A DNA stretch of 64,000 nt from the NCBI GenBank assembly GCA_028284905.1, contig JANQQU010000089.1, positions 62,001 through 126,000 of the forward strand, given 5' to 3'. This document shows positions 52,447-62,990 of the stretch, in pieces. The notes below the pieces were generated by a model that worked only from the letters and a program-made list of their open reading frames with translations, was not told the origin of the DNA and searched no databases. Position numbers and translations under genes: made by a program. This DNA comes from Calditrichia bacterium (GTDB taxonomy: Bacteria > Calditrichota > Calditrichia > RBG-13-44-9 > J075). Position 1 is the stretch's first letter. Each line of letters opens with the position of its first letter.

Positions 52447-55092
52447 TTATAATTCGAACGCCCGATATTCCTCTTCTGAAATCTTCAAATCATAATCAAT
52501 TTCAGTAATTTGCTCGTACGTCAAGCCGTATAATCGATAGACCATCGTATCGATGCGATTACTCAGCGCATTGATACGATCATTAAGATGCGCTGCCGGT
52601 TGTCGGCTTTCCGCAAACTTTGGCAACCAGACGGATTGCTCTGCCTCGGAAAGCCGGATTTGCGATTTTTTCAAGGCGCTTAGAAAACCCGGCCACTCCA
52701 GCAAATACCAGTTCTGCAGTCTTCGTGGGACAACCTCCAATCCCAAACCTGTTTGCATCTCTTTTACAAATTGATCGCGCAGTAAAATCAGTTCCTGATA
52801 ACGGTTGAGTATATCCCGGGTAACCTTGATAAACGGTTCCTGTTGTTTTTTCGCTAATCCGCGCACTGGGATTCGGGCTGTTATCGCATTATCAAAATGC
52901 ATGGTTCGGATCGATTTTCCAAAAATGAAGCAGTAGGCATACCAGTTTATCAATTTCGAATTTAACAGACACCAGATATACTCAGGGGCATAGTTCTCGA
53001 AAATATTGATCTGATTGATCGTGTCGAGAATTACCAGGCGCAAGTCCTCCGGAATACAAGCAATAATTTGAATATGGTCTACCGGCTTCTGAATGTGCGC
53101 GACAATATTCTGTACAAGCACACTATTGCCTAACACTGCTGCCTGCGGATAGCTCAGTCCGGGCTTGTCAATAAACCCTTTAATTCCTCGCACCCCAAAA
53201 CGCTGCACCTCTGCCCCGCCAATCACCTCCAGTTCACCAGAATCCCCCAGCGATTTCTGCAGTGGAGCGCCCCGCCGGTTCGTGGCGATTTCGTTCAGCA
53301 TAAAAGCGTTACTACCCATCATGCGGGCAATATCGATTTCTACATTGGTTACCCCGTTTAAAATAAGGGCAAACTGCTTCGCATCCATTTTCCGGATATT
53401 CGCAATCGGATCAATCTCATCCCCATTAAGGACAGATGATTGATAGTTTTTGAAACGTTTTCCCTTGTTGACAGAGATGATCACCTGTTCCAGCTTTACT
53501 TCTTTCCAAACCTTTCCACAGTCGACCAATCCATAAAGGTTATCCCAAAGATATTCCCGAATACGCAAATAGTTTGAAGCATAGGTAAATGCCTTTGGAA
53601 TAATGAAGTTAAGGTATCCATCCGGCTTCAATAAATCCATGGATCGCTTAATAAAAAGTATCGCTGTATCGGTGGAACCGATTTTATATTTCTCTTTAAA
53701 ATGATTTTGCTGCTGCTTAATGAGCTTTGCTCCGTAGGGCGGATTGCCCACGACAACATCAAAACCTCCATCACGAATGACGGTCGGGAAGTTTTCCCGC
53801 CAGTCGAAGGCTAGCCCGGATATTTCCTGGTTATCGATCAGCGAATTGCCGCAGAGAATATTTTTATCCAGCGCAGTAAGTTCGCTATGCTTATTAGCGG
53901 TTTTCAACCATAAAGAAAGCTTGGTAATTTCCACGGATTCCGGGTTCAAGTCCACGCCGTAGATATTGTTGGTCAGAATATGCCGGTCCAGATCGAAAAG
54001 ATCCCGCTGCCCTAATTTAATGCGGGCCAGTTCATCATTAACACGTTGCCCTTCCGCCTGCAAAAAATCGAATACCTGGTTAAGAAAAGCACCGGAGCCA
54101 CAGGCCGGATCCAACACACGAATATTGATCAATTTCTTCTTATACGCTTCCCAAAAATTGATATGTGCCCGGACGTTGGCATTACAGCGCAACACGTTTT
54201 TAGCATTTATTTTGATACTTTGATAGTCACTCTCAGTCAGTTTCGGCAGCCGGGAAAAACCCAATTCTTTTTTGCGCTCTTCCAGCCATTGCCCAATCGC
54301 CCCATGGACCATATAGCGGGTAATGTGCTCCGGTGTATAAAAAACCCCGTCTTTCTTACGCTTCCCTGCTTTGACATCATAGCGCTGCTGGCGAATTTCT
54401 GCCTTAATCTCCTCAATATCGGAAATCGACTGTTCGAAAATGTGGCCAAGGATATTAACATTCAGCTCGCTGGCAAAATCATACTCCGCCAGCTTTAGCA
54501 GGTGCGCCAGCATGGCATCGCGAATGACCAGCGCATCCATCTCCCTGTCCCGGGCAAAAAGGCCGCCGTTAAACTTGTTAATTTCCAGTGCCGGATTTCC
54601 CTTGTCGATACTTTGAAAAAGCTTCTTCACTTCCCCCCAAAGATCACCGTTTTCCCCACCGCGATTGGCCTGATATTGCTCCAGGACGCGCCGAAAGGTG
54701 CTGGAAGGGATGAGTTGCATGTCTTCGCAAAAACAAACAAAAATAAAGCGATCGAGCAGCTTCTGGGTTTTATTAAAGAGCAGTATTTCGTCTTTGGCGG
54801 GATTGTTTTCTTTCAGATGCGCAAAGAGGTTAAGACGGGCCTTTTTGTAATCAACATAAAATTCCTTTTCGATGATCGCTACCTCCGGGAAATTTTCGCA
54901 TGACGCGGTCTGGCTGGCACTGGACAATCTAATTTCAGGCAAATTACCAGTACTGAAGCCAACTGATAATTTCGCTACAAATATATCCGAATTTGTATAG
55001 CGCTGCAAACAGTTTGTGCAGGAATGATTTTGCGAAAGTCCCCAATAGCTACTATATTGACGAAAAAAATTGGGTTTGGGAATGGTTATCAC
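52447..55092 (-). CDS. Eco57I-type N6-adenine methyltransferase (type IIG-like), probably 5'-truncated
   Basis: An 881-residue frame with an intact amino-methyltransferase: GVFYTPEHITRYMV, SAM motif I DPACGSGAFLNQVFDF, and catalytic motif IV NPPY (450-453). A TaqI/Eco57I-type specificity region follows (about 620-800) with the typical late INWYAYCFIFGKSIRTM. The section LFNKTQKLLDRFIFVCFCED normally sits in the middle of the N-terminal half of full-length enzymes, after a nuclease-like region that is not visible here. The first 60 residues do not resemble the family, and the frame runs into the GNAT gene on the other strand. It is probably an N-terminally truncated restriction-modification enzyme, now orphan methylase or pseudogene. 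Confidence 0.75.
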   Translation of the reverse strand: MITIPKPNFFRQYSSYWGLSQNHSCTNCLQRYTNSDIFVAKLSVGFSTGNLPEIRLSSASQTASCENFPEVAIIEKEFYVDYKKARLNLFAHLKENNPAKDEILLFNKTQKLLDRFIFVCFCEDMQLIPSSTFRRVLEQYQANRGGENGDLWGEVKKLFQSIDKGNPALEINKFNGGLFARDREMDALVIRDAMLAHLLKLAEYDFASELNVNILGHIFEQSISDIEEIKAEIRQQRYDVKAGKRKKDGVFYTPEHITRYMVHGAIGQWLEERKKELGFSRLPKLTESDYQSIKINAKNVLRCNANVRAHINFWEAYKKKLINIRVLDPACGSGAFLNQVFDFLQAEGQRVNDELARIKLGQRDLFDLDRHILTNNIYGVDLNPESVEITKLSLWLKTANKHSELTALDKNILCGNSLIDNQEISGLAFDWRENFPTVIRDGGFDVVVGNPPYGAKLIKQQQNHFKEKYKIGSTDTAILFIKRSMDLLKPDGYLNFIIPKAFTYASNYLRIREYLWDNLYGLVDCGKVWKEVKLEQVIISVNKGKRFKNYQSSVLNGDEIDPIANIRKMDAKQFALILNGVTNVEIDIARMMGSNAFMLNEIATNRRGAPLQKSLGDSGELEVIGGAEVQRFGVRGIKGFIDKPGLSYPQAAVLGNSVLVQNIVAHIQKPVDHIQIIACIPEDLRLVILDTINQINIFENYAPEYIWCLLNSKLINWYAYCFIFGKSIRTMHFDNAITARIPVRGLAKKQQEPFIKVTRDILNRYQELILLRDQFVKEMQTGLGLEVVPRRLQNWYLLEWPGFLSALKKSQIRLSEAEQSVWLPKFAESRQPAAHLNDRINALSNRIDTMVYRLYGLTYEQITEIDYDLKISEEEYRAFEL

Positions 55093-55636
55093 AACACATC
55101 AGGATCATGAGCTCGCCCGCGAACAAGTTGCGGAAATCCTCAAGCTCATGAATGGCATTTGGGATCCTCCGGATATATCGCTGGAAGAACAAATCGAAAA
55201 GTTTTTCGATCACCAGAAAACGACCCCGGATTGGTATCTTGCCCGGCGCTATATTGCCTGGGACGGAGAAAAACCGCTGGCCCATGCCTTAACCTTTTCC
55301 CGCAAGATTTATATCGGAGAAAAACCATTGACAGTGCTTGCCCTCGCCGGTGTTTGCAGTTCACCGGAAGTCCGGGGTCAGGGATTGGGCAAAACCATTG
55401 TGGAATGTGCATTCTCAAGAATTCACAGTGGCGAGTTTGAGGTTTCGTTATTCCAAACGGATGTGGCGGAATTCTATAACAAACTCGGTGGGCGCGTTAT
55501 CAGCAATAAATTTTGCAATCGCAAAAACGTTGATGATCCGGAGGCCTGGCCCTGGTGGGGAGAGGAAGTAATGATTTATCCCGGTACTTTCCCCTGGCCG
55601 GAAGAGACGATTGATTTAAATGGCAATGGTTATTAA
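55082..55636 (+). CDS. GNAT-family N-acetyltransferase
   Basis: A 184-residue acetyltransferase. The acetyl-CoA loop is VRGQGLGKTIVE, preceded by the strand LALAGVCSSPEV, and the C-terminal part contains FYNKLGGRVISN. The acceptor cannot be predicted. ATG 55082 follows a GGG-rich stretch and is chosen over the longer TTG start at 55070. Its 5' end overlaps the beginning of the minus-strand methylase frame, which supports truncation of the latter. Confidence 0.85.
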   Translation: MVITTHQDHELAREQVAEILKLMNGIWDPPDISLEEQIEKFFDHQKTTPDWYLARRYIAWDGEKPLAHALTFSRKIYIGEKPLTVLALAGVCSSPEVRGQGLGKTIVECAFSRIHSGEFEVSLFQTDVAEFYNKLGGRVISNKFCNRKNVDDPEAWPWWGEEVMIYPGTFPWPEETIDLNGNGY

Positions 55637-55817
55637 TAAATGATTTTGTCGAATTTACTGCTAACTAAGTTAACAGGAGTATAAAAGGAATTATCAGTTT
55701 TTTGAACGCTTATGTAAGTAAATTTTTCTGCCCACACATTCTAAAGACCACTTAAACCCAATATTTACAGGGCTAAAATTATCCGCAACATTCACATCAT
55801 TCATCTTATGCCGAAAC

Positions 55818-55832
55818 TGGCAAACTGTTTGC
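55818..55832 (+). promoter_or_regulatory. Sigma-54-like promoter of the DUF7305-like gene
   Basis: TGGCAAACTGTTTGC is identical over 15 bases to the element at 49736. GG (55819-55820) and GC (55831-55832) are 10 bases apart, and the ATG follows 40 bases downstream. It shares the GCAAAC-T-GTTTGC palindrome. Confidence 0.6.
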
Positions 55833-55871
55833 ACCTTTCGTAAGTGTTTTTGAAATAGAAAGGATTGAACA

Positions 55872-56990
55872 ATGAAACGACAAATTATTCTGATAACCTT
55901 GATGACGACCTTTATATTGGGCGATGCTATTGCCCAAAACAATTCACGTAAACCACGCAAACAGCAATTACACAACAATTACGAAACCGAAGAATCGACA
56001 CCTTTCGAGTATTATGAAAATGACCGGGATTATAATAATGAGGATACCCGGGAGAATTTTGATACACCTTACGATGCCTATCACCAAAATCGCGGTGACA
56101 GAGAGAATCAACGCTATCGCAGCCGTAAGAATATTGCGGTAGAGATTTACTATCCCAGCCATAGCCGGAAGACCAGAAAGCGTAATTCTCATCAGCGCCG
56201 TGGCGTATCAATGATACCATATTTAAACGAGCGACCGATCGGGAAGTCCAATTATATACTGCTGGCGGCTGAAGATATAGTCCTGAATGCGCCGGAGTTG
56301 ACGCAGGGTGCTATTTTTGCAAATGATGATATTCATTTCAATCGCGGCCACTTTTCCGTTCACAATGGCAAATTGATCGCTGGTGATGATGTAGAAATTT
56401 TTCGCGGCAACACCATTGATGGACGCGTGTTTGCCGGCGGCGAAATCGAAAGCCGTGGCGAAATAAATGGCCGCACCCGGGAGAATAGCTGGATAGGACC
56501 GGTAAGCTTTCCGGCACTACGAAATTTCCGGGCCGGGCGGGACAATGTCATTGTCCGCGGACAGCGCCGAAATGAGTTAAAACCGGGTCGCTATGGCAAT
56601 ATTTCTGTCCGGCCGGGCAGCGTTCTAAAGCTGACCAGCGGCGTCTACTTCTTCCGGCAGCTTTATGTCGGAGACAACAGTCAACTGCGCATCGATACCC
56701 GCCGTGGACCAGTAGTGATAAATGTAGTGGAAAACATCTTTTTCGGTCGCAATGCGCAAATAAGCAGCTCGCAGGGGAAAGCCGGCAGCGATCAGATTTA
56801 CTTTAACTCTCTGCAACGGCGGGAACTACGCATCGAAAGCAACGCGCAACTGATGGGAACGATTGTAGCACCATATGCAAAAGTATTCGGCTTACGGGAT
56901 GTGCGTTTTCATGGCACTATTTGCGCGAGAGATATTCGTTTTAAGCGGGGTGCACATTTAACCGCACATCAATTAAAACAGCGCCGCTAA
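55872..56990 (+). CDS. Secreted DUF7305-like beta-helical protein
   Basis: A 372-residue exported protein. The signal peptide (about 1-22) ends GDAIAQ. A polar, Asn/Asp/Tyr/Arg-rich low-complexity segment (about 23-105) is followed by a basic stretch. The C-terminal part (about 125-365) consists of short beta-strand repeats like polymer-forming proteins; LKPGRYGNISVRPGSVLKL and GTIVAPYAKV match the DUF7305 pattern seen in PilX-like proteins. It may form a surface or periplasmic structure. There is no T9SS tail. AGGA precedes the ATG. Confidence 0.7.
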   Translation: MKRQIILITLMTTFILGDAIAQNNSRKPRKQQLHNNYETEESTPFEYYENDRDYNNEDTRENFDTPYDAYHQNRGDRENQRYRSRKNIAVEIYYPSHSRKTRKRNSHQRRGVSMIPYLNERPIGKSNYILLAAEDIVLNAPELTQGAIFANDDIHFNRGHFSVHNGKLIAGDDVEIFRGNTIDGRVFAGGEIESRGEINGRTRENSWIGPVSFPALRNFRAGRDNVIVRGQRRNELKPGRYGNISVRPGSVLKLTSGVYFFRQLYVGDNSQLRIDTRRGPVVINVVENIFFGRNAQISSSQGKAGSDQIYFNSLQRRELRIESNAQLMGTIVAPYAKVFGLRDVRFHGTICARDIRFKRGAHLTAHQLKQRR

Positions 56991-57027
56991 AAGCACATTT
57001 TTCAAGCAATCAAGCAGCTCATTACAG

Positions 57028-57060
57028 AAGCCAGTCCAAACGAGGGCTGGCTTTTATTTT
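57028..57060 (+). terminator. Rho-independent terminator after the DUF7305-like gene
   Basis: AAGCCAGTCC / GGGCTGGCTT (57028-57037 / 57044-57053) pair with one G-T wobble around a 6-base loop and are followed by TTATTTT. Confidence 0.8.
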
Positions 57061-57079
57061 AGGGATATCTGTTTCTTCA

Positions 57080-58081
57080 TCAATCCCCCTGCAGTCTCTC
57101 CAGCCGTAGCTTTCCATAGCTGGACATTCCCCGAAAAAACAGTATACCGGAAAAAACAGTTGCCCCACAAAACAAGAGCAAATTCAATGACATTGGTATG
57201 ATAAAAAGCGCCGCGATAAACTGCACGGCAATGGAAAGGTAAAGGAAGCCTGCAACGAAGAGGCGGGAACGATTTCGGATAAAAAAGGCGCCCAATGGTG
57301 CCCCAATCACCACTACCGGGACGCAAACGAACCAGTATTCCCATGCCTCCGGCGCCATCCCTTTACTAACGCCTTCATTCCAAATTACGCCCCACAAAGC
57401 ATTCATTCCCATTAATACCACCGAAGTTGGTGTGGCAATTTTTTCATCAATGCGGAATGCCAGGACGAGCAAGGCGAAGGTGACGATATCGAGACCACTC
57501 CCGGTAATACCGCTTATGATGCCGCCGATGATACCGGCAAGCAACAATATCAAGGCATGGCGAGCGGCAAAGTTTTGAATGAATGGATGCACCTGACGTT
57601 CTTTAATTCGATTCATCCAAAATAATGCCATGGCAAAACTGAGCCAGCTGCTGACAAAAAAAATCTTTGTATAAGCTGGCGGCAGCGCGCCGGAAATTAC
57701 CTCCAGCCCGATAATCATCCCAACCATTCCCCCTAATCCGCTCCATATTATTGCCCGGGCACTGACCGGCACCTTCAGACAAAAGATGGTAAACGAAGCG
57801 GCCATCATGCCAACGGCTTGAATACAAAGGGAAAAATCCCGGGCGATGCGCGGTTCGATTTTGAAGAGTAAGGTCATTACCGGAAACGCAACAGCGCCTC
57901 CCCCTTCGCTGGTTGCCCCGGCGATAAATGATCCGAAAATCATCGTTACCGTCATATACCATTTTTCCAGGAAGAGATGCTGAATATCTACCGAGCGAAT
58001 CAGAATAAGCCAGCCCATCCAGCAGAATAATGCCCCGATAATTATCGGATACCGCGTAATTCGGAAATTATTATTCAACAT
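57080..58081 (-). CDS. TauE/SafE-family sulfite/sulfonate exporter-like permease
   Basis: A 333-residue membrane protein with about eight to nine hydrophobic segments. The two repeated TauE halves are seen at IFGSFIAGATSEGGGAVAFP and IIGGIISGITGSGLDIVTFA, each with the glycine-rich family motif. The family exports sulfite, sulfoacetate or other small organosulfur anions. The start overlaps the end of the upstream minus-strand dehydrogenase-like gene by 11 bases (ATG 58081; a GTG at 58084 is possible), so the two are translationally coupled. Confidence 0.88.
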   Translation of the reverse strand: MLNNNFRITRYPIIIGALFCWMGWLILIRSVDIQHLFLEKWYMTVTMIFGSFIAGATSEGGGAVAFPVMTLLFKIEPRIARDFSLCIQAVGMMAASFTIFCLKVPVSARAIIWSGLGGMVGMIIGLEVISGALPPAYTKIFFVSSWLSFAMALFWMNRIKERQVHPFIQNFAARHALILLLAGIIGGIISGITGSGLDIVTFALLVLAFRIDEKIATPTSVVLMGMNALWGVIWNEGVSKGMAPEAWEYWFVCVPVVVIGAPLGAFFIRNRSRLFVAGFLYLSIAVQFIAALFIIPMSLNLLLFCGATVFSGILFFRGMSSYGKLRLERLQGD

Positions 58082-59384
58082 CACTCGAGAGATATTGATA
58101 GTCCGGTGTTAACTCTCCGGCATGCGCAATAATTGATTTCCGGAAATCCGCAGCGACCTCCAGCGACGCGAAGGATTTATCGAAATCGACTGCGGCAAGA
58201 TTCGGTAAATAAAACATCAATGCATTCCCAAAAAAGTCAGATGCTTCCCGAGGAAGTTCCGTGGGAAGAATATCTACGGCCATAACCACTGGTCCATTTC
58301 CTTCAACGCCATCATACGTTTCTTCACTGGTAGGATCGAAGACATATACTGGATTATTAGACTTGGTGGACTTCACCGTCATCTCAATCGAGCCATCGAT
58401 ATCACAGGTGATATCACCAATCACTCTTAGACGTAGAGAATTATTTTTCTGATACAGCGCTTTGAGATATGATTTTGTAATCAGCCGGGGGCATTCCGGC
58501 GTCCAGTAGATACCGTTCACGACCATGCTCAAATAAGGCACATATTGCTCAAAAATGCCTTTGTATTTTTCCGGATGGGTGAAGTAATCCTGCAAATCAA
58601 AATCTGCGGATGGGTCTTTCGGCGCAAACATGTCCTTCTCATAAAACTCTACCCGGTAAAGTGCATTTGCAGAATGTTCTCCATTTTCAACAAAATCTGC
58701 CAGGTTTTCCGGGGCAATAGTAACTGTCGGCAGCAGTTCATAAATTTGCTGAGCGGCTTTGGATACCTGGCCATATCCGGTAAATCCACAAACCAAAGGT
58801 GTGACTTCTTTTGGTAATCCTTCCTCCCGAATACGATTCCCGACGGCCTTCACTGCATCCATTGCTGCCTGAAGATTATCATATTGATAGGCTGGTTTAA
58901 TCTCTGCCAGAGGCGTTTTAAATCCTTCTGCAGCCAGGCGTTGCCCCATCGTCCAGAGCGAATTTAACATACCGGCATATCCGGCAAAGTTCCCGAAAAA
59001 TATTTGCCGGCGGCCATCGCGATTGGTAACCACTTCATAATCCAGCAAGGTTATTTTTCGATCCAGAATCGTTTTTAGCATCGGCATATTGTATGGTTGG
59101 GCTTTAATAGTATGCGAAAAAAAGCAGTAAGCGGGTCCGGGTTGCAAATCGTCCAGCGGAATTTCTTTAACGCCAAAAACAATATTGCAATTACTTAGGT
59201 CCTCACTAATCTCTGCGCCGGCAGCCTGATATTCCGCTTCCGTAAAAACGCGCTGCGCGCTGGGTTCGACAACTACCCGTAAAGCATAATTGTCGATCAA
59301 TTTACCAACCTGGGCCGGTGTTAAAGGTGCTCGCCGTTCCGTGTCATACTTATTTTCCTTCCGAATGCCGATGCAGTTTTTCAT
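58071..59384 (-). CDS. Lysine-2-oxoglutarate reductase (LOR)-like protein
   Basis: A 437-residue protein of the alanine-dehydrogenase/PNT superfamily, LOR (saccharopine-forming) branch. The N-terminus IGIRKENKYDTERRAPLTP and the block FFSHTIKAQPYNMPML are characteristic of the LOR half of the bifunctional LOR/SDH proteins. The nucleotide-binding motif is GFTGYGQVS. A separate saccharopine dehydrogenase gene is not seen nearby, so the route is incomplete in this window. It might act on another amino/keto-acid pair, as the coupled TauE-like permease would suggest. AAGGAA upstream supports the start. Confidence 0.85.
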   Translation of the reverse strand: MKNCIGIRKENKYDTERRAPLTPAQVGKLIDNYALRVVVEPSAQRVFTEAEYQAAGAEISEDLSNCNIVFGVKEIPLDDLQPGPAYCFFSHTIKAQPYNMPMLKTILDRKITLLDYEVVTNRDGRRQIFFGNFAGYAGMLNSLWTMGQRLAAEGFKTPLAEIKPAYQYDNLQAAMDAVKAVGNRIREEGLPKEVTPLVCGFTGYGQVSKAAQQIYELLPTVTIAPENLADFVENGEHSANALYRVEFYEKDMFAPKDPSADFDLQDYFTHPEKYKGIFEQYVPYLSMVVNGIYWTPECPRLITKSYLKALYQKNNSLRLRVIGDITCDIDGSIEMTVKSTKSNNPVYVFDPTSEETYDGVEGNGPVVMAVDILPTELPREASDFFGNALMFYLPNLAAVDFDKSFASLEVAADFRKSIIAHAGELTPDYQYLSSDVE

Positions 59385-59643
59385 GTGCTGGTTCCTTTCT
59401 CGCTGGAATTTTAATCGTTTTTCAGTCTACTCAAAATATAAATGATACCTGTTCAATAGGAAGTAATTTCTAAATTGTTCAGGGAATTATAGCAACAAAA
59501 TAATGTCAGGTTTTCCTTTTGCTTTCACCTTGCGATTCCCCGGTTCTTTAATTATTTTCCCAACCGTTATTTGCGAAGAAAAAAGAAAAGATTATTAAAG
59601 AAAAATCATATAACTGAAAGCTGGTTTTTTAAAAAGGAGATGA

Positions 59644-60927
<1,284 letters not shown>

Positions 60928-60958
60928 GACTTTCAAACCTTATCGTATTTAGATTTAT

Positions 60959-60995
60959 AAAAGCCGCATTCCATTTCCCCGGAATGCGGCTTTTT
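60959..60995 (+). terminator. Rho-independent terminator after eno
   Basis: AAGCCGCATTCC / GGAATGCGGCTT (60961-60972 / 60981-60992) form a perfect 12-bp stem with an 8-base loop and end in a T-run. Confidence 0.9.
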
Positions 60996-61186
60996 CTTTC
61001 CTGAGCAAATTTCCCTGCAAAATTTCCCTTTTCAGGGTTATCTCCGATAACTCCGTAATTAATACAAGAAGTCTGATAAAGGCTTCCAAACATCTTGCAA
61101 GATGAACCCGGTGGCAATTGCTGCCTGTTAAGCACTTGGTTTTTATCCATTAAATATTGCTGTTTCACTAATCTAAAGGGTTTATC

Positions 61187-61669
61187 ATGACTTATTCAAT
61201 CAGCAAACTCGCAAGTTCATTTTTTGCATTTTTACTATTGGCTCTTCTAATTTCTTGCAGCAGCGACTCCACAACGCCAGAAGCTAATGACGCTTCAGAT
61301 TTTATTGGCGATTGGCAAATTACTGCCTTTGGAATGACGGAAAAAGCCAACACCAATAATCAGGTCGATTTATTTTCGGTCATCAATAATTTCAATGGCA
61401 ATGTTCAGTTTTCGGAAAACGGGCGCTATGAATTCCGCTTTGGCATGGATACGACGATTTTTCAACAAGAATTGGGACAGTATAATATCGATGGTGAAAG
61501 CTTGCTGTTAACCGAAGACGGCAGTTCGGAAAACACTGTTATCACATATGCCTTCTCAAATAATCAGAGAACACTTCAACTTCAGGATGAAAATTCATCA
61601 TTCGACTTTAACGGCGACAGCTTCGATGAACCGGCTATCGCCAACATCACTTTGAGCAAATCCAACTAA
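61187..61669 (+). CDS. Lipocalin-like lipoprotein
   Basis: A 160-residue predicted lipoprotein with lipobox LLISC (cysteine near residue 24) and a short linker. The mature part begins DFIGDWQITAF and shows alternating strands (VQFSENGRYEFRF, GQYNIDGESLLLT), the pattern of small lipocalin-like or META-like barrels. Function is unknown. It lies alone between eno and another secreted protein. Confidence 0.7.
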   Translation: MTYSISKLASSFFAFLLLALLISCSSDSTTPEANDASDFIGDWQITAFGMTEKANTNNQVDLFSVINNFNGNVQFSENGRYEFRFGMDTTIFQQELGQYNIDGESLLLTEDGSSENTVITYAFSNNQRTLQLQDENSSFDFNGDSFDEPAIANITLSKSN

Positions 61670-61772
61670 TACTTCAAACCAATTTTCCCTCATTAATCTT
61701 CAGCAATTTTTGGAATCATGATATTCCGAAGGTTAACGATCTATGTTTAATTGAACCATGAAGGAGTCAATT

Positions 61773-62621
61773 ATGCACCAATACGCTTGGCACCTCAGTT
61801 TAATGATACTTTCAACATCACTGACGTTTCATATGAATGCACAAATCAATCCTGTCCCGAATCCGGATTTTGAAGTATGGTCTGACGGGCAACCGGAAAA
61901 CTGGTTTGGCTTATATATTTCCCAAAGCACGGATAGTTACAGCGGCTCATACGCCGTGCATGGGCAAGTCGACAGTGATTCATTTCCGGTTATTGTCTGG
62001 ACGAAAAACGGCGCGATGGATGGTTTTGTAGTAAATCAACAATACAGCTTCTTTACAGGGTATTACCGCTTTCAGCCGGTGGGCAATGATCGCTTCCGAA
62101 CCAATGTTGCTATGTGGCGAGATGGCCAGGCTGCAGCATTGGCATTTTCATTTCTTGAACCATCGGCTAATTACCAGCAATTTATGCTGCCGATTAACTA
62201 TGCGACGACTGTGGCACCGGATTGCTGTATCATTACTTTTCAAATATGGGGAGATGAGAACAATCCAAACCAGCCGAATGCCGGTACCCAATTTCACATC
62301 GACAACCTAAGTTTGGGATACGTCGATGCATTGATTGATGAGAATCCCGGTTTGCCGGAACAAATCAACTTATATCAGAACTATCCGAATCCATTCAACC
62401 CTTCAACGACATTCGAATTCAGTTTACCACTTTCGATGCCGGTAAAGTTAGCAGTTTATAATACACTCGGCCAGGAAGTCGCCATCATTGTAAACGAAAA
62501 GCTGGCGGCAGGCAATCATGCAATATCCTGGCATGCTCAAGGACTTCCCGGAGGAATATATTTTTATCGTCTTTATGGAGAAAATTTTTCCAGGACACGA
62601 AAACTGGTTCTGCTAAAATAG
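61773..62621 (+). CDS. Secreted protein with T9SS type A sorting tail
   Basis: A 282-residue exported protein. The signal peptide (about 1-25) ends HMNAQ. Residues about 28-185 resemble a carbohydrate-binding or jelly-roll module (PNPDFEVWSDGQPENWF, QFHIDNLSLGYVD). The last 80 residues are the sorting tail (QNYPNPFNPSTTFEFSLP ... GGIYFYRL). It is likely surface-bound or released by T9SS. ATG 61773 is chosen because AAGGAG is 6 bases upstream; the ATG at 61758 overlaps the SD. Confidence 0.82.
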   Translation: MHQYAWHLSLMILSTSLTFHMNAQINPVPNPDFEVWSDGQPENWFGLYISQSTDSYSGSYAVHGQVDSDSFPVIVWTKNGAMDGFVVNQQYSFFTGYYRFQPVGNDRFRTNVAMWRDGQAAALAFSFLEPSANYQQFMLPINYATTVAPDCCIITFQIWGDENNPNQPNAGTQFHIDNLSLGYVDALIDENPGLPEQINLYQNYPNPFNPSTTFEFSLPLSMPVKLAVYNTLGQEVAIIVNEKLAAGNHAISWHAQGLPGGIYFYRLYGENFSRTRKLVLLK

Positions 62622-62637
62622 GATTTCTCAAATCAAC

Positions 62638-62676
62638 AGAGAGCCTTCCGCAATGTGGTAGGCTCTCTAAATTTTT
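62638..62676 (+). terminator. Rho-independent terminator after the T9SS-tailed protein
   Basis: AGAGAGCCTTCC / GGTAGGCTCTCT (62638-62649 / 62657-62668) form a 12-base stem with one mismatch and a 7-base loop, followed by AAATTTTT. Confidence 0.8.
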
Positions 62677-62990
62677 CCATTTTCACTCAACTTCGCGGCA
62701 CCAATCACGGACTTTTTCCACACCGTTTCCGCTCCTTTTATTACATTTATCTTCAAATCCTGTAAAAATAAAAAAGCCAGTGCCAAAAATGATAAATCAG
62801 CACTTGATTATCCAGCGCGGGTCGACCTATATTCAGCCCTATGCTAACTTTCCAGACAATCTATTCTGACTATTACAGCAATTTTAGTATTCGCTATTCA
62901 TTTGCGTACAATTCCCGGATGACTCTTAACGCTCCCGGAATTCTAAGATAAATTAAACGATCCATTTTATTGGGATGATCCTGACGCTCC
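62677..62990. other. Intergenic region upstream of the FtsB-like gene
   Basis: No gene is seen. TTGATT (62804-62809) and TATATT (62828-62833), 18 bases apart, are a weak candidate promoter for the FtsB-like gene. Confidence 0.35.

Noticed and set aside
54046-54498. 150-residue plus-strand frame inside the methylase gene
   Set aside because: It lies opposite conserved methylase sequence and has no recognised domain.
59509-59522. GG-N10-GC upstream of eno
   Set aside because: The -24 half does not match and the region is T-rich; enolase is a housekeeping gene and does not need sigma-54.
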